Source of the DNA: an uncultured Flavobacteriaceae bacterium
Lineage (GTDB): Bacteria > Bacteroidota > Bacteroidia > Flavobacteriales > Flavobacteriaceae
Direction: 5' to 3'
Assembly: GCA_947502635.1 (NCBI GenBank)
Contig: CANNAN010000001.1
Span: 558,001 to 622,000 of the forward strand
DNA length: 64,000 bases
This document shows positions 28,795 to 37,068 of the stretch, piece by piece; position 1 is the first letter of the stretch, and every line of letters starts with the position of its first letter. The position numbers and the translations under genes are program-made. The notes under the pieces were generated by a model, which worked only from the letters and a program-made list of their open reading frames with translations, had not been told where the DNA came from and did no database searches.

Positions 28795-29625
28795 ATGAAG
28801 AAGATTATTGTACCAATTGATTTTTCAGAATATTCAGAATATGCTTTAAAAACAGCTTCTAAACTGGCTAGAAACAACAATGCTGAGTTGTTGGTATTGC
28901 ATATGCTGGAAATGTCTGAAGTTATGCTCACAGCTAGCGGAGAAGAACCTCAAAAAGTAATTTATTTTTTAAAGCTAGCAGAGCAAAGATTTGAGGATTT
29001 TCTTAAAAAAGATTATTTAGAAGATATTAAAGTAACCCCAATTGTTAAACATTTTAAAGTGTTTAGTGAAGTTAATGAAATTGCAAAAAAATATGATGCA
29101 GATCTTATCGTCATGGGATCACATGGCGCAAGTGGTGTTAAGGAGTTTTTTGTTGGCTCTAATACAGAACGGGTTGTAAGGCATGCAGACATTCCAGTAT
29201 TGGTGGTTAAGAATGATTTATCTCAAGTTAATTTTGAAGTTGTTGCATACGCATGCGATTTTTCAGAAGCATCTATTACAGCTTACTTAAAAGCAGTTAA
29301 AATGTTTGAAAAGATGGGCTCTAAGTTGTATTTGGTTTATGTGAATTTACCAAATGATAAGTTTAAGAATTCTTTAGAAATTGAAAAATTGGCGGTTAAT
29401 TTCTTTACCAAAGCAGAAGGGAATTTAGATAAAATGGATGTTGTTTATTACACATCAGATTACACCGTAGAGGATGGGATTTTAAGTTCAGCAATAAAAA
29501 TAGGAGCAGATTTAATTGCTATTCCAACGCATGGAAGAAAAGGCTTGTCTCATTTTTTCGAGGGGAGCGTAGGAGAGGATGTTGCAAATCATTCAACATT
29601 ACCAGTAATCACATTTAAAATATAG
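28795..29625 (+). CDS. Universal stress protein, two-domain UspA type
   Basis: 276 residues with two Usp domains. The first begins 'KKIIVPIDFSEYSEYALK' and keeps the ATP-loop 'GSHGASGVKEFFVGSNTERV'. The second ends with 'PTHGRKGLSHFFEGSVGEDV'. Tandem UspA proteins bind ATP and support survival under starvation or oxygen shortage. It lies 85 bp behind hemN and could be read from the hemN promoter; a terminator closes the unit. Confidence 0.92.
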   Translation: MKKIIVPIDFSEYSEYALKTASKLARNNNAELLVLHMLEMSEVMLTASGEEPQKVIYFLKLAEQRFEDFLKKDYLEDIKVTPIVKHFKVFSEVNEIAKKYDADLIVMGSHGASGVKEFFVGSNTERVVRHADIPVLVVKNDLSQVNFEVVAYACDFSEASITAYLKAVKMFEKMGSKLYLVYVNLPNDKFKNSLEIEKLAVNFFTKAEGNLDKMDVVYYTSDYTVEDGILSSAIKIGADLIAIPTHGRKGLSHFFEGSVGEDVANHSTLPVITFKI

Positions 29626-29652
29626 GTTAATAGTTAGCCATTTATTTTTGTG

Positions 29653-29695
29653 AACAGACGATCTAAGCTACTTGTTTTAGGTCGTCTGTTTTTTT
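29653..29695 (+). terminator. Rho-independent terminator behind Usp gene
   Basis: aacagacgatctaa pairs with ttttaggtcgtctgtt (about 14 bp with one G-T pair) and is followed by T6. The T-run is on the plus strand, so it ends hemN/usp transcription. Confidence 0.88.
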
Positions 29696-29718
29696 GTGCT
29701 AATAGAAAAATATCAATA

Positions 29719-30555
29719 TTATTTTTCATCTTCAGTTACAATAGCAACAATTCTTAAAGGTGCTCCAGTGCCTCCTTTTATTTTCATGGGTAATGCAATT
29801 ATTTCAAATCCATTTAAAGGCAATCTGTCCAGGTTGGTAAGGTTTTCGAAAACAGGAATGTTTTCCTCAAGAAGTATAACATGACTTTTAAAGTATTCAG
29901 ATTGGCCATAATCAATACTAGGTGTATCAATACCAATAGATTTAATATTACGATTTTTAACTAGCCATTCGGCAGCTTCTGGTGAAAGTCCTGGGAAATG
30001 CAAGAGTTTAACCGCATGCTCACCACGTTTATCCGTTCCTAAGTATTTGACTTTATCTGGATAATATTTCGAAAAACCAGTTTGTAATAAAACAATACTA
30101 CCATCAGGAATTGTACTACCTTGCCTTTTTTCCCAAGCCTTAATATCTTGTATGCTTACTAAATAGTCAGGGTTATTAATGGCTGTTGAATATATATCAA
30201 TCTTAATAGCAGGCCCAATTAATTTCTCAAGAGGTATTTCATCTACTGTTAGTCCGTTTTTTGCAAAGTGAATCGGAGCATCTATGTGGGTTCCACCATG
30301 TTCTGAAGTACTAAAATTATTCGCTGAATAATAATAGCCTTTATCTGTTTGCCCTTCAAAAACAGTATCCAATTTAAATTCCTTAGAGGTTACCCAATAG
30401 ATAGTTTCATCAGAATAAGAATGAGATAAATCAATAATCTTTTTTTGAGAAGCTTTAGGTGGTGGTGTCGTATGGGGTTTTTCTGTAGAGGTTGGCTTAT
30501 TATTACACGCCATGAAGACTAAAAATAATAGTAAATAATAAAGAAGTGTTTTCAT
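29719..30555 (-). CDS. Cyclase-family (kynurenine formamidase-like) lipoprotein
   Basis: 278 residues with lipobox 'VFMAC' and a Thr/Pro/Lys linker. The metal-binding signature is 'HGGTHIDAPIHF', with 'DLSHSYSDETIYW' at the start of the domain and 'GIDTPSIDYG' later. PF04199 proteins hydrolyse amide or lactone bonds (kynurenine formamidase, isatin hydrolase). An exported lipoprotein form is unusual compared with cytoplasmic kynurenine formamidase, so kynurenine is unlikely to be the substrate. Monocistronic, divergent from the SDR operon. Confidence 0.85.
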   Translation of the reverse strand: MKTLLYYLLLFLVFMACNNKPTSTEKPHTTPPPKASQKKIIDLSHSYSDETIYWVTSKEFKLDTVFEGQTDKGYYYSANNFSTSEHGGTHIDAPIHFAKNGLTVDEIPLEKLIGPAIKIDIYSTAINNPDYLVSIQDIKAWEKRQGSTIPDGSIVLLQTGFSKYYPDKVKYLGTDKRGEHAVKLLHFPGLSPEAAEWLVKNRNIKSIGIDTPSIDYGQSEYFKSHVILLEENIPVFENLTNLDRLPLNGFEIIALPMKIKGGTGAPLRIVAIVTEDEK

Positions 30556-30731
30556 TTTAATAGTTATTTATAAAATACAATGACAATTCCATTATACATT
30601 ATACGTGTTTGCCTACAAATTTAAGGTATTTATGATTAATCTAAAATCATTTTTTTTGAAAAAAACAGATGGTTTCTCAAAATTACCATTCTTTATCCTT
30701 TTATAACAGTTAGTTGATTAAATACCTGTTC

Positions 30732-30739
30732 TATTTTTG
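30732..30739 (+). promoter_or_regulatory. Candidate -7 element for the SDR operon
   Basis: TATTTTTG matches TAnnTTTG, with GTTG at 30713-30716 as a possible -33 element (15-bp spacer) and the ATG 26 bp downstream. Confidence 0.55.
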
Positions 30740-30764
30740 CGGTATTAATTTAAAACATAAAAAA

Positions 30765-31514
30765 ATGAATAAAAGAGCATTAATTATAGGAGGAAGTAGC
30801 GGAATTGGTAAAGCAACCGCACAAAATTTATTAAACGAAGGTGTAGAGGTACATGTGGTAGGAACTAACGATGCAAAGTTAGAAGCATTTAAAAATGAAG
30901 CTGGATCAAATTTACACACACACAAAGTAGATATTACTAACGAAGCTGAGGTTGCTAAATTAAATGAAGCAATTAATGGATTAGATAATTTAGATTATTT
31001 AGTAAATGCTTCAGGTATTTTTGGACCTAAAGCATTTTTAGAACACACAACTCAAGATTACAACTCTTATCAGGATCTTAATAGAGGATTCTTTTTTATC
31101 ACACAAGCAGCAGCTAAAAAAATGTCTGCAACTAAAGGTGGTGCCATTGTAAATGTTGGTTCTATGTGGGCTAAGCAATCGGTTAAAGCAACACCTTCTT
31201 CTGCATATTCAATGCAAAAAGCTGGTTTACATAGTTTAACACAGCACTTGGCAATGGAATTAGCAGATCACAAAATTCGTGTCAATGCAGTATCTCCAGC
31301 AGTAGTTGAAACACCTGTTTACGAAAGTGTATTTGGAGGGAAAGAAGAGGCACATGATGCATTGCAAAGTTTTCATGGTTTTCACCCAATAGGAAGAAAT
31401 GGTAAAGCACAAGATGTTGCAGATACTATTTCATTTTTATTGTCTGATAAAGCATCATGGGTAACGGGAGCTATCTGGGATACAGATGGAGGTGTTATGT
31501 CTGGTAGAAACTAA
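30765..31514 (+). CDS. SDR-family oxidoreductase
   Basis: ATG at 30765 is preferred over 30714, which lies upstream of the -7 element; it gives 249 residues. Classical short-chain dehydrogenase: '[11 protein letters not shown]' cofactor motif, 'NASGIFG', catalytic Ser in 'VGSMWA' and Y/K in 'YSMQKAG', end '[11 protein letters not shown]'. The residue pattern after the second beta strand ('GTND') suggests NADP(H) but is not decisive. It leads an operon with an AhpD-like protein, an FAD oxidase and an AraC regulator. A substrate cannot be named. Confidence 0.9.
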   Translation: MNKRALIIGGSSGIGKATAQNLLNEGVEVHVVGTNDAKLEAFKNEAGSNLHTHKVDITNEAEVAKLNEAINGLDNLDYLVNASGIFGPKAFLEHTTQDYNSYQDLNRGFFFITQAAAKKMSATKGGAIVNVGSMWAKQSVKATPSSAYSMQKAGLHSLTQHLAMELADHKIRVNAVSPAVVETPVYESVFGGKEEAHDALQSFHGFHPIGRNGKAQDVADTISFLLSDKASWVTGAIWDTDGGVMSGRN

Positions 31515-31535
31515 AAATAAATATAAAATTTTAAT

Positions 31536-31655
31536 AAGATTGTTTAAAAAGTATTCATAATTTGATATGTCAGATTGTGTACTTTAATAAGTACTGAACT
31601 GAGAGCGTAGCGAAAGTGCTCAATATGACATTGAACTTACTTTTTAAACAGTCTT
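31536..31655. repeat. Palindromic element, TGTNTAAAAAGT-end family (copy 3)
   Basis: aagattgtttaaaaagta (31536-31553) pairs with tactttttaaacagtctt (31638-31655) with one mismatch. The about 120-bp element carries the core 'actgagagcgtagcgaaagtgctcaa'. It lies 22 bp behind the SDR stop and just before the AhpD-like start, so it splits the operon. Confidence 0.65.
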
Positions 31656-31678
31656 TTTTATTTAAAAAACTTTTGATT

Positions 31679-31981
31679 ATGTACGATATGAACAACCTAA
31701 AAAAATTAGGTACACTAGGGAAGCATGCAGAAAATGCTATGAAAGCTTTTCAATCTTTAGATAAAGAAGCATTGGCTGATGGTGCAATTCCTAAAAAATA
31801 TAAAGAATTAATAGCTATAGCAGTCGCTTTAACAACACAGTGCCCTTATTGCCTTGAAATTCATGAGAAACATGCTATTGAAGCAGGGGCTACTCAAGAA
31901 GAATTGGCGGAAGTTACTTTTGTAGCTGCAGCGTTGAGAGCGGGAGCAGCTGTTGTTCACGGTACACATTTGATGCGCTAA
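31679..31981 (+). CDS. Carboxymuconolactone decarboxylase/AhpD-like protein
   Basis: The upstream start in the ORF track runs through the palindromic element; ATG at 31679 gives a normal 100-residue protein. 'YKELIAIAVALTTQCPYCLEIHEKHA' has the AhpD redox CxxC and histidine. Such proteins act as peroxidase partners or thiol-dependent decarboxylase-like enzymes. It is followed after 5 bp by the FAD oxidase gene. Confidence 0.88.
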   Translation: MYDMNNLKKLGTLGKHAENAMKAFQSLDKEALADGAIPKKYKELIAIAVALTTQCPYCLEIHEKHAIEAGATQEELAEVTFVAAALRAGAAVVHGTHLMR

Positions 31982-31986
31982 TTTTA

Positions 31987-33036
31987 ATGAAAATAAAACA
32001 CTCAAAATATATCATTATTGGAGCTGGTTTATCTGGCTTAACAACCGCTTACCAGCTAAAAAAAGCAGGGGAGGATGATTTCATTATTTTGGAAGGACGT
32101 TCTCAATTTGGAGGAAGAATTAAAACCGATCATGGGGTTGAATTAGGAGCCACATGGTTTCAAAAACATCACACATATTTAAATGCTTTGTTAGATGAGC
32201 TGAAAGTACCTAGTTTTCCTCAGTTTACTAATGGGAAAAGTGTTTTGGTTTATAGTTCGATGGCCCCTGCTCATTATTTTGAAGTGGATAAAAATACGCC
32301 ACCAGCTAATAGGATAGCTGGTGGTTCTATTGCTTTAATAGAAAGGTTGTCTGAACTATTAAAAGACAACATCACTTTAGACTCTAAAGTGATGGAGTTT
32401 ATAGATCAAGACAATAAAATTGTTATAAATACAGATAAGAACACGACATATTCTGCAGAAAAGGTGATTGTAACTGTACCTCCAAAATTAACATCGGCAT
32501 TGAAGTTTATACCAGAATTACCTAGTCACTTCATAGAGACCATGGAGCAAACACATACTTGGATGAGTAATGCTATTAAGGTGGGACTGACTTTCAATAC
32601 ACCATTTTGGAGAAAGAATAAATTTTCTGGAACTGTAATAGGGCAAATTGGACCCGTGACCGAACTATATGATCATTGTTCTGCAAATGATAAAATTTAT
32701 GCCTTAAAAGGGTTTGTAAATGAAGGACTAAGAGATGAATCTTCAGAAGTTAGAAAAGAACGTATTTTAAGTTATTTAGAATCTTATTTGGGTAAAGACG
32801 TTAGATTGTACACAAATTATTTTGAGAAAGATTGGTCTCAGGATAATTTTACTTCGTGTGAAGAATTAAAATCGGTTTACATGAGTCCTCAATACGGAAA
32901 TAAATTATTTAATGAGTTTTATATGCAGGGTAAATTATTCTTTTCAGGTACAGAAACGTCTCCTGTCCATGGCGGCTATTTGGACGGTGCTGTGTATAGT
33001 GGATTAAGAGCAGCAGAGTATATTCTCAATAATTAG
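31987..33036 (+). CDS. FAD-dependent amine-oxidase-like oxidoreductase
   Basis: 349 residues. N-terminal Rossmann 'KYIIIGAGLSGLTTAYQL', then 'ILEGRSQFGGRIKT' and the C-terminal FAD contact 'FFSGTETSPVHGGYLDGAVYSG'. This is the flavin monoamine oxidase/protoporphyrinogen oxidase superfamily, somewhat shorter than typical (about 450). The stop of the AhpD-like gene is 5 bp upstream. With an SDR and an AhpD-like partner it fits a small oxidative pathway, possibly on an amine. Confidence 0.87.
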   Translation: MKIKHSKYIIIGAGLSGLTTAYQLKKAGEDDFIILEGRSQFGGRIKTDHGVELGATWFQKHHTYLNALLDELKVPSFPQFTNGKSVLVYSSMAPAHYFEVDKNTPPANRIAGGSIALIERLSELLKDNITLDSKVMEFIDQDNKIVINTDKNTTYSAEKVIVTVPPKLTSALKFIPELPSHFIETMEQTHTWMSNAIKVGLTFNTPFWRKNKFSGTVIGQIGPVTELYDHCSANDKIYALKGFVNEGLRDESSEVRKERILSYLESYLGKDVRLYTNYFEKDWSQDNFTSCEELKSVYMSPQYGNKLFNEFYMQGKLFFSGTETSPVHGGYLDGAVYSGLRAAEYILNN

Positions 33037-33065
33037 TTTAACTTTGAAGTTAAAGATTATTAGTA

Positions 33066-33950
33066 TTGGATAAAGACTCAACAAAAATAGAGCAATATCA
33101 TCTTCATAAAGGGCATCCTGAAAAACTTCAATTTGAAGTTCATAATTTGAAAGATTATTTAGAGACTAGTGGCGTGCATGCACAGTTACCTCACTCGCAT
33201 AGTTTTTATCAAATTTTATGGGTCTATAATGAAGGCGGTGTCCATTTTATAGATTTTGATGCACATCCAGTAAAAACAAATTCTATATTCTTTATTTCTA
33301 AAAATCAAATTCATTATTTTGATAAAGCGGCTAATCATGAAGGGGTTCTTATCCATTTTAATGAAAGCTTTTTAATGCAATCTGATGTCGATATTTTCCT
33401 CAAATATAATGTGTTTAATAATCAAGGCAAGCCTTGCTATTGTATTACTGATGATATTATTGATTTGGCAAATTCATATATCAGTCTTATTAAAAAAGAG
33501 AAAATTAAAGCGACTGGTTTTGGACATCAACAAGTCATCAGGTATTTATTGAAATCATTGCTTATTGTTTTAGAAAGAGCACACCGACAAAATGATGAAG
33601 AAAATATTCATTTAACGAAACAATACGAACTACAATATTTACAATTTAGAGAGTTGATCGAGCAGTATTATAATAAAAACTATACAGTTAGCGACTATGC
33701 CGATTTATTGCACATTTCTACTAAAACACTCACAACAATTACTAAGGCCATTACAACAAAACCACCTTCAGCACTAATATCAGAGCGGATTATTCTAGAA
33801 GCGGAGCGTTTATTAGCTTTTACTTCTTTGAAAATTAATGAAATAGCTTATGAATTAGGGTTTGAAGATGCTTCATATTTTGTAAAGTATTTTAAAAGGC
33901 ATCTTAAGAAATCACCGACGCAGTACAGGGAGTTAATACTTAATACTTGA
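33066..33950 (+). CDS. AraC-family transcriptional regulator (TTG start)
   Basis: 294 residues starting at TTG 33066. The frame is closed by TAA at 33051 and has no early ATG, so TTG is the only plausible start. N-terminal cupin ('LPHSHSFYQILWVYNEGGVHF') and C-terminal double HTH ('YTVSDYADLLHISTKTLT', 'ASYFVKYFKRHLKKSPTQYRE'). It is the fourth gene of the SDR unit (29 bp behind the FAD gene) and likely controls it. Confidence 0.88.
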   Translation: MDKDSTKIEQYHLHKGHPEKLQFEVHNLKDYLETSGVHAQLPHSHSFYQILWVYNEGGVHFIDFDAHPVKTNSIFFISKNQIHYFDKAANHEGVLIHFNESFLMQSDVDIFLKYNVFNNQGKPCYCITDDIIDLANSYISLIKKEKIKATGFGHQQVIRYLLKSLLIVLERAHRQNDEENIHLTKQYELQYLQFRELIEQYYNKNYTVSDYADLLHISTKTLTTITKAITTKPPSALISERIILEAERLLAFTSLKINEIAYELGFEDASYFVKYFKRHLKKSPTQYRELILNT

Positions 33951-33963
33951 TACTTGTACATTT

Positions 33964-34665
33964 TTAATGGCACTCAATACCACTAGAAACACTATCTATC
34001 ACAGGAGCAGGGGATAGGTAAGGTATTCCGAGGCCTAAACCACGAATAATAAAAAGAAGACCTACACAGACTATGAAAACAGGAATTACCTTTTGTATTT
34101 TTTGTCTGGCTGTTCCTTTTAAAAAATTGCTAAAGTAAATAGCAGTGGTCATTAAAGGTATAGTTCCTAAACCAAAAAGGATCATATAGAAACTACCTTT
34201 CAATATATCCCCACCAGCAATAGCACCAAATAAAGCCATGTAAACAAGACCACAAGGTAAAAAACCATTTAAGAAACCGATAGTTAGAAAGGTATCGGGT
34301 GTTTTCTTCTTTAGAGCATTGCCTAAAGCCGATTTTACTTTCGATATGAGTTTGTAAATAGGTTTGGAAACATTGTATTTGTTAAATGTCTTTTGGGGAA
34401 TTAAAACAATTAAAATCATTAAAAGCCCAGTTATAATAGAGAGTTGTTGTTGGAATCCGAAAATATACAAGCTCTTACCAATTAGCCCAAAAATTAAACC
34501 AATAATACCGTATGCTAATAGCCTACCAGCATGATAAATTGTAATTTGTGATACTTTCTTATAAGCATTTGTTCGATTTAAAGGAAGCATGAAAGCAATG
34601 GGTCCACACATGCCTAGACAGTGAAAACTTCCTAAAAGCCCTAATATAAATGCTGAAATTAGCAT
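33964..34665 (-). CDS. TauE/SafE-like membrane protein of the cco locus
   Basis: 233 residues with six predicted membrane helices. The signature 'LLGSFHCLGMCGPIAFML' with a C-x4-C pair and 'GFLNGFLPCGLVYMALFGA' is that of the sulfite exporter TauE/SafE branch found beside ccoI/fixH in many bacteria, where a role in copper handling for cbb3 oxidase is suspected. Last gene of the minus-strand oxidase cluster; its start lies 3 bp past the stop of the fixH remnant. Confidence 0.85.
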   Translation of the reverse strand: MLISAFILGLLGSFHCLGMCGPIAFMLPLNRTNAYKKVSQITIYHAGRLLAYGIIGLIFGLIGKSLYIFGFQQQLSIITGLLMILIVLIPQKTFNKYNVSKPIYKLISKVKSALGNALKKKTPDTFLTIGFLNGFLPCGLVYMALFGAIAGGDILKGSFYMILFGLGTIPLMTTAIYFSNFLKGTARQKIQKVIPVFIVCVGLLFIIRGLGLGIPYLSPAPVIDSVSSGIECH

Positions 34666-34667
34666 AC

Positions 34668-34835
34668 TTAATAGTTCATGTTTTTTTTATAAATAATAAA
34701 TTCCGTTATATTGTCAACGAATTTAATGTTCCAACGACCATCTACCAAACAATTGTCAGGTATGAGCAAAGTGGGTTTAGATAATGAAACAATATCAAAA
34801 TCTAAGTGTTTGATAGATGGCCTGTATAGGAACAT
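34668..34835 (-). pseudogene. Partial, frameshifted copy of the fixH 3' end
   Basis: Begins about 6 bp behind the fixH stop and repeats its last 55 or so codons. The copy reads 'MFLYRPSIKHLDFD' and 'PDNCLVDGRWNIK', against 'VFLYRPSNKHLDFD' and 'PDNRLVDGRWNIK' in fixH. A one-base loss in an A-run (aaaatt to aaatt) shifts the frame, so the end differs. The rest is clearly alignable at DNA level. It lacks the membrane helix and is below the ORF-track limit. A tandem duplication remnant is the best reading. Confidence 0.85.
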
Positions 34836-34849
34836 TTTTCTAGTATAAT

Positions 34850-35296
34850 TTAATAATTAATGGACTCTTTAAATAAATAAGAAACACCATTATATTGCCA
34901 ATCAATTTTAATGTTCCAGCGACCATCTACCAAACGATTGTCAGGTATGAGCAAATTGGGTTTAGATAATGAAATAGTAGTATCAAAATCTAAGTGTTTG
35001 TTAGATGGTCTATATAGGAACACTTTTCCAGTGATCTTTTTAATGTCTATAGTTTCAGGAAATTGAATAATTAAGCCCTCAGCTGTTTTTTTATAAGTGA
35101 TATTTTTGTTTAAATTTTTAGCATTTTTTAGTTTATCAATATCTTTTTGATAGTCTAATTCTTCAGCATAATAATCCTCGGTCACTAAATCATGATCGTA
35201 TGCATCGTCTACATTCATTGTAATAATGAAGTACATTATAAAGCTTATAAAACCTATAAAAGCAATTATAATACCTGTTCCCCAATTTATTTTCAT
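34850..35296 (-). CDS. fixH: FixH/CcoH cbb3 oxidase assembly protein
   Basis: 148 residues (ATG at 35296; 35299 is an adjacent alternative). One N-terminal membrane helix ('GIIIAFIGFISFIMYFII') and a periplasmic FixH domain ('LVTEDYYAEELDYQKDIDK', 'VFLYRPSNKHLDF'). FixH assists maturation of cbb3 oxidase, probably by copper delivery to CcoN. It follows ccoG and is followed by a broken copy of its own 3' end. Confidence 0.9.
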   Translation of the reverse strand: MKINWGTGIIIAFIGFISFIMYFIITMNVDDAYDHDLVTEDYYAEELDYQKDIDKLKNAKNLNKNITYKKTAEGLIIQFPETIDIKKITGKVFLYRPSNKHLDFDTTISLSKPNLLIPDNRLVDGRWNIKIDWQYNGVSYLFKESINY

Positions 35297-35394
35297 CACT
35301 TATATTTTTTATTCTCTCGGTGAAGAGAATCTTATTAATTTTTATTTCAAAACCTCTCAAGAGACAGTTAACTAAATACTATTAACTCTTTTTA

Positions 35395-35500
35395 TTATAG
35401 CATTCCCTTTCAGGTCAGGCTTTCTGCTATATCTTTTTTGCTTTAAGGGCAAAAAAGGATGCCGCTTCAATCCCTAATGCACCTATCCGCCAGAGGTACT
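35395..35500. repeat. Intergenic block resembling a flavobacterial dispersed repeat
   Basis: The 293-bp ccoG-fixH gap holds no ORF. It contains 'gcattccctttcaggtcagg', a hairpin-like 'ccttttttg.. tttaagg' / 'gcaaaaaagg' stretch and 'atgccgcttcaatccctaat'. It is GC-richer than its flanks and recalls repeats I know from other flavobacterial intergenic regions. No second copy occurs in this window. Confidence 0.35.
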
Positions 35501-35553
35501 TCTTATTTCTAGCCTTATTAAAATCCTATAAGATTTTTAAAACCTTACAGGAA

Positions 35554-35592
35554 ACTACTAACTGATGACTGAACACTACCAACTGAACACTA
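35554..35592. repeat. Degenerate AGTGTTCAGT-type repeats behind ccoG
   Basis: On the minus strand the units read tagtgttcagttggtagtgt and ttcagtcatcagttagtagt. The same motif occurs at 21285-21325. It overlaps the ccoG stop codon by its last bases. Confidence 0.5.
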
Positions 35593-37014
35593 TTTATAAC
35601 TCCTGGGTCCTAAAAAATTAGCTGTTGTCGTTTCAATTAATTTACCTTCTTCGTATACGCCTATTTTTATTTTATTTCTATCACCAGTTAAGGCTGAGTT
35701 GTTAATCTCTATAAACAATGTCCCTTCTGCAATTCCTTGACTAGGTACCACAAAACTATCGTGTGTTGCTACCAGTTTTAAATTACCTTTATGTGACATT
35801 AATTTAAAACTGACATTATCAATATCGTTCGTTGTTTTATTAACTAATTTATAGGTAAATACATTACTAATTATATTGTTTTCTTTGTGTTCATACAATT
35901 GCCCTGGTAGTCTTAAAACATTTGCTTCAACATCATTTCTCAAGAATAACATACCAGTTAGTAAGCCAATTAAAATAGAAAGTACTGCAATGTAGCCTTT
36001 CATTCTAGCTGTTAATTCAAAAGGTGTTTTCTTCTCAATATTATCTTCGCTAGCATATCTAATTAAACCTTTTGGAAGATTAATGCTTTCCATTATATGA
36101 TCGCATTCGTCAATACAAGCCGTACAGTTTACACATTCCAGTTGTGTGCCGTTTCTAATATCTATTCCTGTAGGACATACATTTACACATTGAAAACAGT
36201 CAATACAATCACCGTGACCTAAAGCCTGTCTGTCTTCATTTTTTCTGAATTTCTTTCTACCATTTTCTGCTTCACCGCGTTTATGGTCATAAGCTACTAC
36301 CACAGACTTTGTATCTAAAAGCACGCCTTGCAGTCTACCATAGGGACAAGCGATAATACATACCTGTTCTCTAAACCATGCAAAAACAAAATAAAATACT
36401 GCCGTAAAAATGATTAACGAAATAAGGGTGCTTACATGGCTAAAAGGACCGTCAGTTATATATTGAATGAGTTTGTCACTTCCTATTAAGTAAGCTAAAA
36501 ACACATTAGCAATAATGAAAGAAATGATAAGGAATATAATTAATTTTAAACCTTTTTTTCTGATTTTTTCGGTATTCCATGGCTGTTTAGATAGCCTTAT
36601 TTGTTTCCCTCTATCACCTTCAATCCAATATTCTATTCTACGGAATACCATTTCCATGAAAATGGTTTGCGGACAAATCCATCCACAAAAAATACGACCG
36701 AAAGCAACAGTAAAAAGAGTAATAAAAATAATACCAATAATCATGGATACCACAAACAAATGAAAGTCTTGCGGCCAAAATGGAAATCCGAAAATATTAA
36801 AACGACGTTCTAAAACATTGAACATTAAAAATTGATTCCCGTTTACTTTTATAAAAGGAGACAGTAATAAAAAAGCTAACAATCCATAACTTACCCATTT
36901 TCGATATTTATAAAATTTCCCACTTGGTTTTTTTGGAAATACCCAAGCACGCTTACCTTCTTCGGTAACCGTGCCTATAGAGTCTCTGAACGTTTCGTTT
37001 TCTGGGGTTTCCAA
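35590..37014 (-). CDS. ccoG: CcoG/RdxA cytochrome c oxidase accessory protein
   Basis: 474 residues with about five membrane helices and two ferredoxin-type clusters. 'FGRIFCGWICPQTIFMEMVF' is the CcoG core motif; 'CIDCFQCVNVCPTG' and 'CVNCTACIDECD' bind 4Fe-4S. A C-terminal Ig-like domain ('NNIISNVFTYKLVNKT') follows. CcoG reduces Cu(II) for cbb3 assembly. It lies between ccoP and fixH; a palindromic repeat fills the ccoP-ccoG gap. Confidence 0.95.
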   Translation of the reverse strand: METPENETFRDSIGTVTEEGKRAWVFPKKPSGKFYKYRKWVSYGLLAFLLLSPFIKVNGNQFLMFNVLERRFNIFGFPFWPQDFHLFVVSMIIGIIFITLFTVAFGRIFCGWICPQTIFMEMVFRRIEYWIEGDRGKQIRLSKQPWNTEKIRKKGLKLIIFLIISFIIANVFLAYLIGSDKLIQYITDGPFSHVSTLISLIIFTAVFYFVFAWFREQVCIIACPYGRLQGVLLDTKSVVVAYDHKRGEAENGRKKFRKNEDRQALGHGDCIDCFQCVNVCPTGIDIRNGTQLECVNCTACIDECDHIMESINLPKGLIRYASEDNIEKKTPFELTARMKGYIAVLSILIGLLTGMLFLRNDVEANVLRLPGQLYEHKENNIISNVFTYKLVNKTTNDIDNVSFKLMSHKGNLKLVATHDSFVVPSQGIAEGTLFIEINNSALTGDRNKIKIGVYEEGKLIETTTANFLGPRSYK

Positions 37015-37028
37015 TGTTTTTTAGATTT

Positions 37029-37063
37029 AAAACCTGCCAAATTTCATAAACCTGACAGGTTTT
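37029..37063. repeat. AAACCTG..CAGGTTT palindromes between ccoP and ccoG
   Basis: A perfect 15-bp palindrome, aaacctgacaggttt (37048-37062), and a partner half aaaacctg (37029-37036) can form alternative hairpins. There is a T-run on the plus side and an A-run on the other. It could reduce read-through into ccoG or act as a bacterial interspersed repeat. Confidence 0.6.
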
Positions 37064-37068
37064 TCAAT

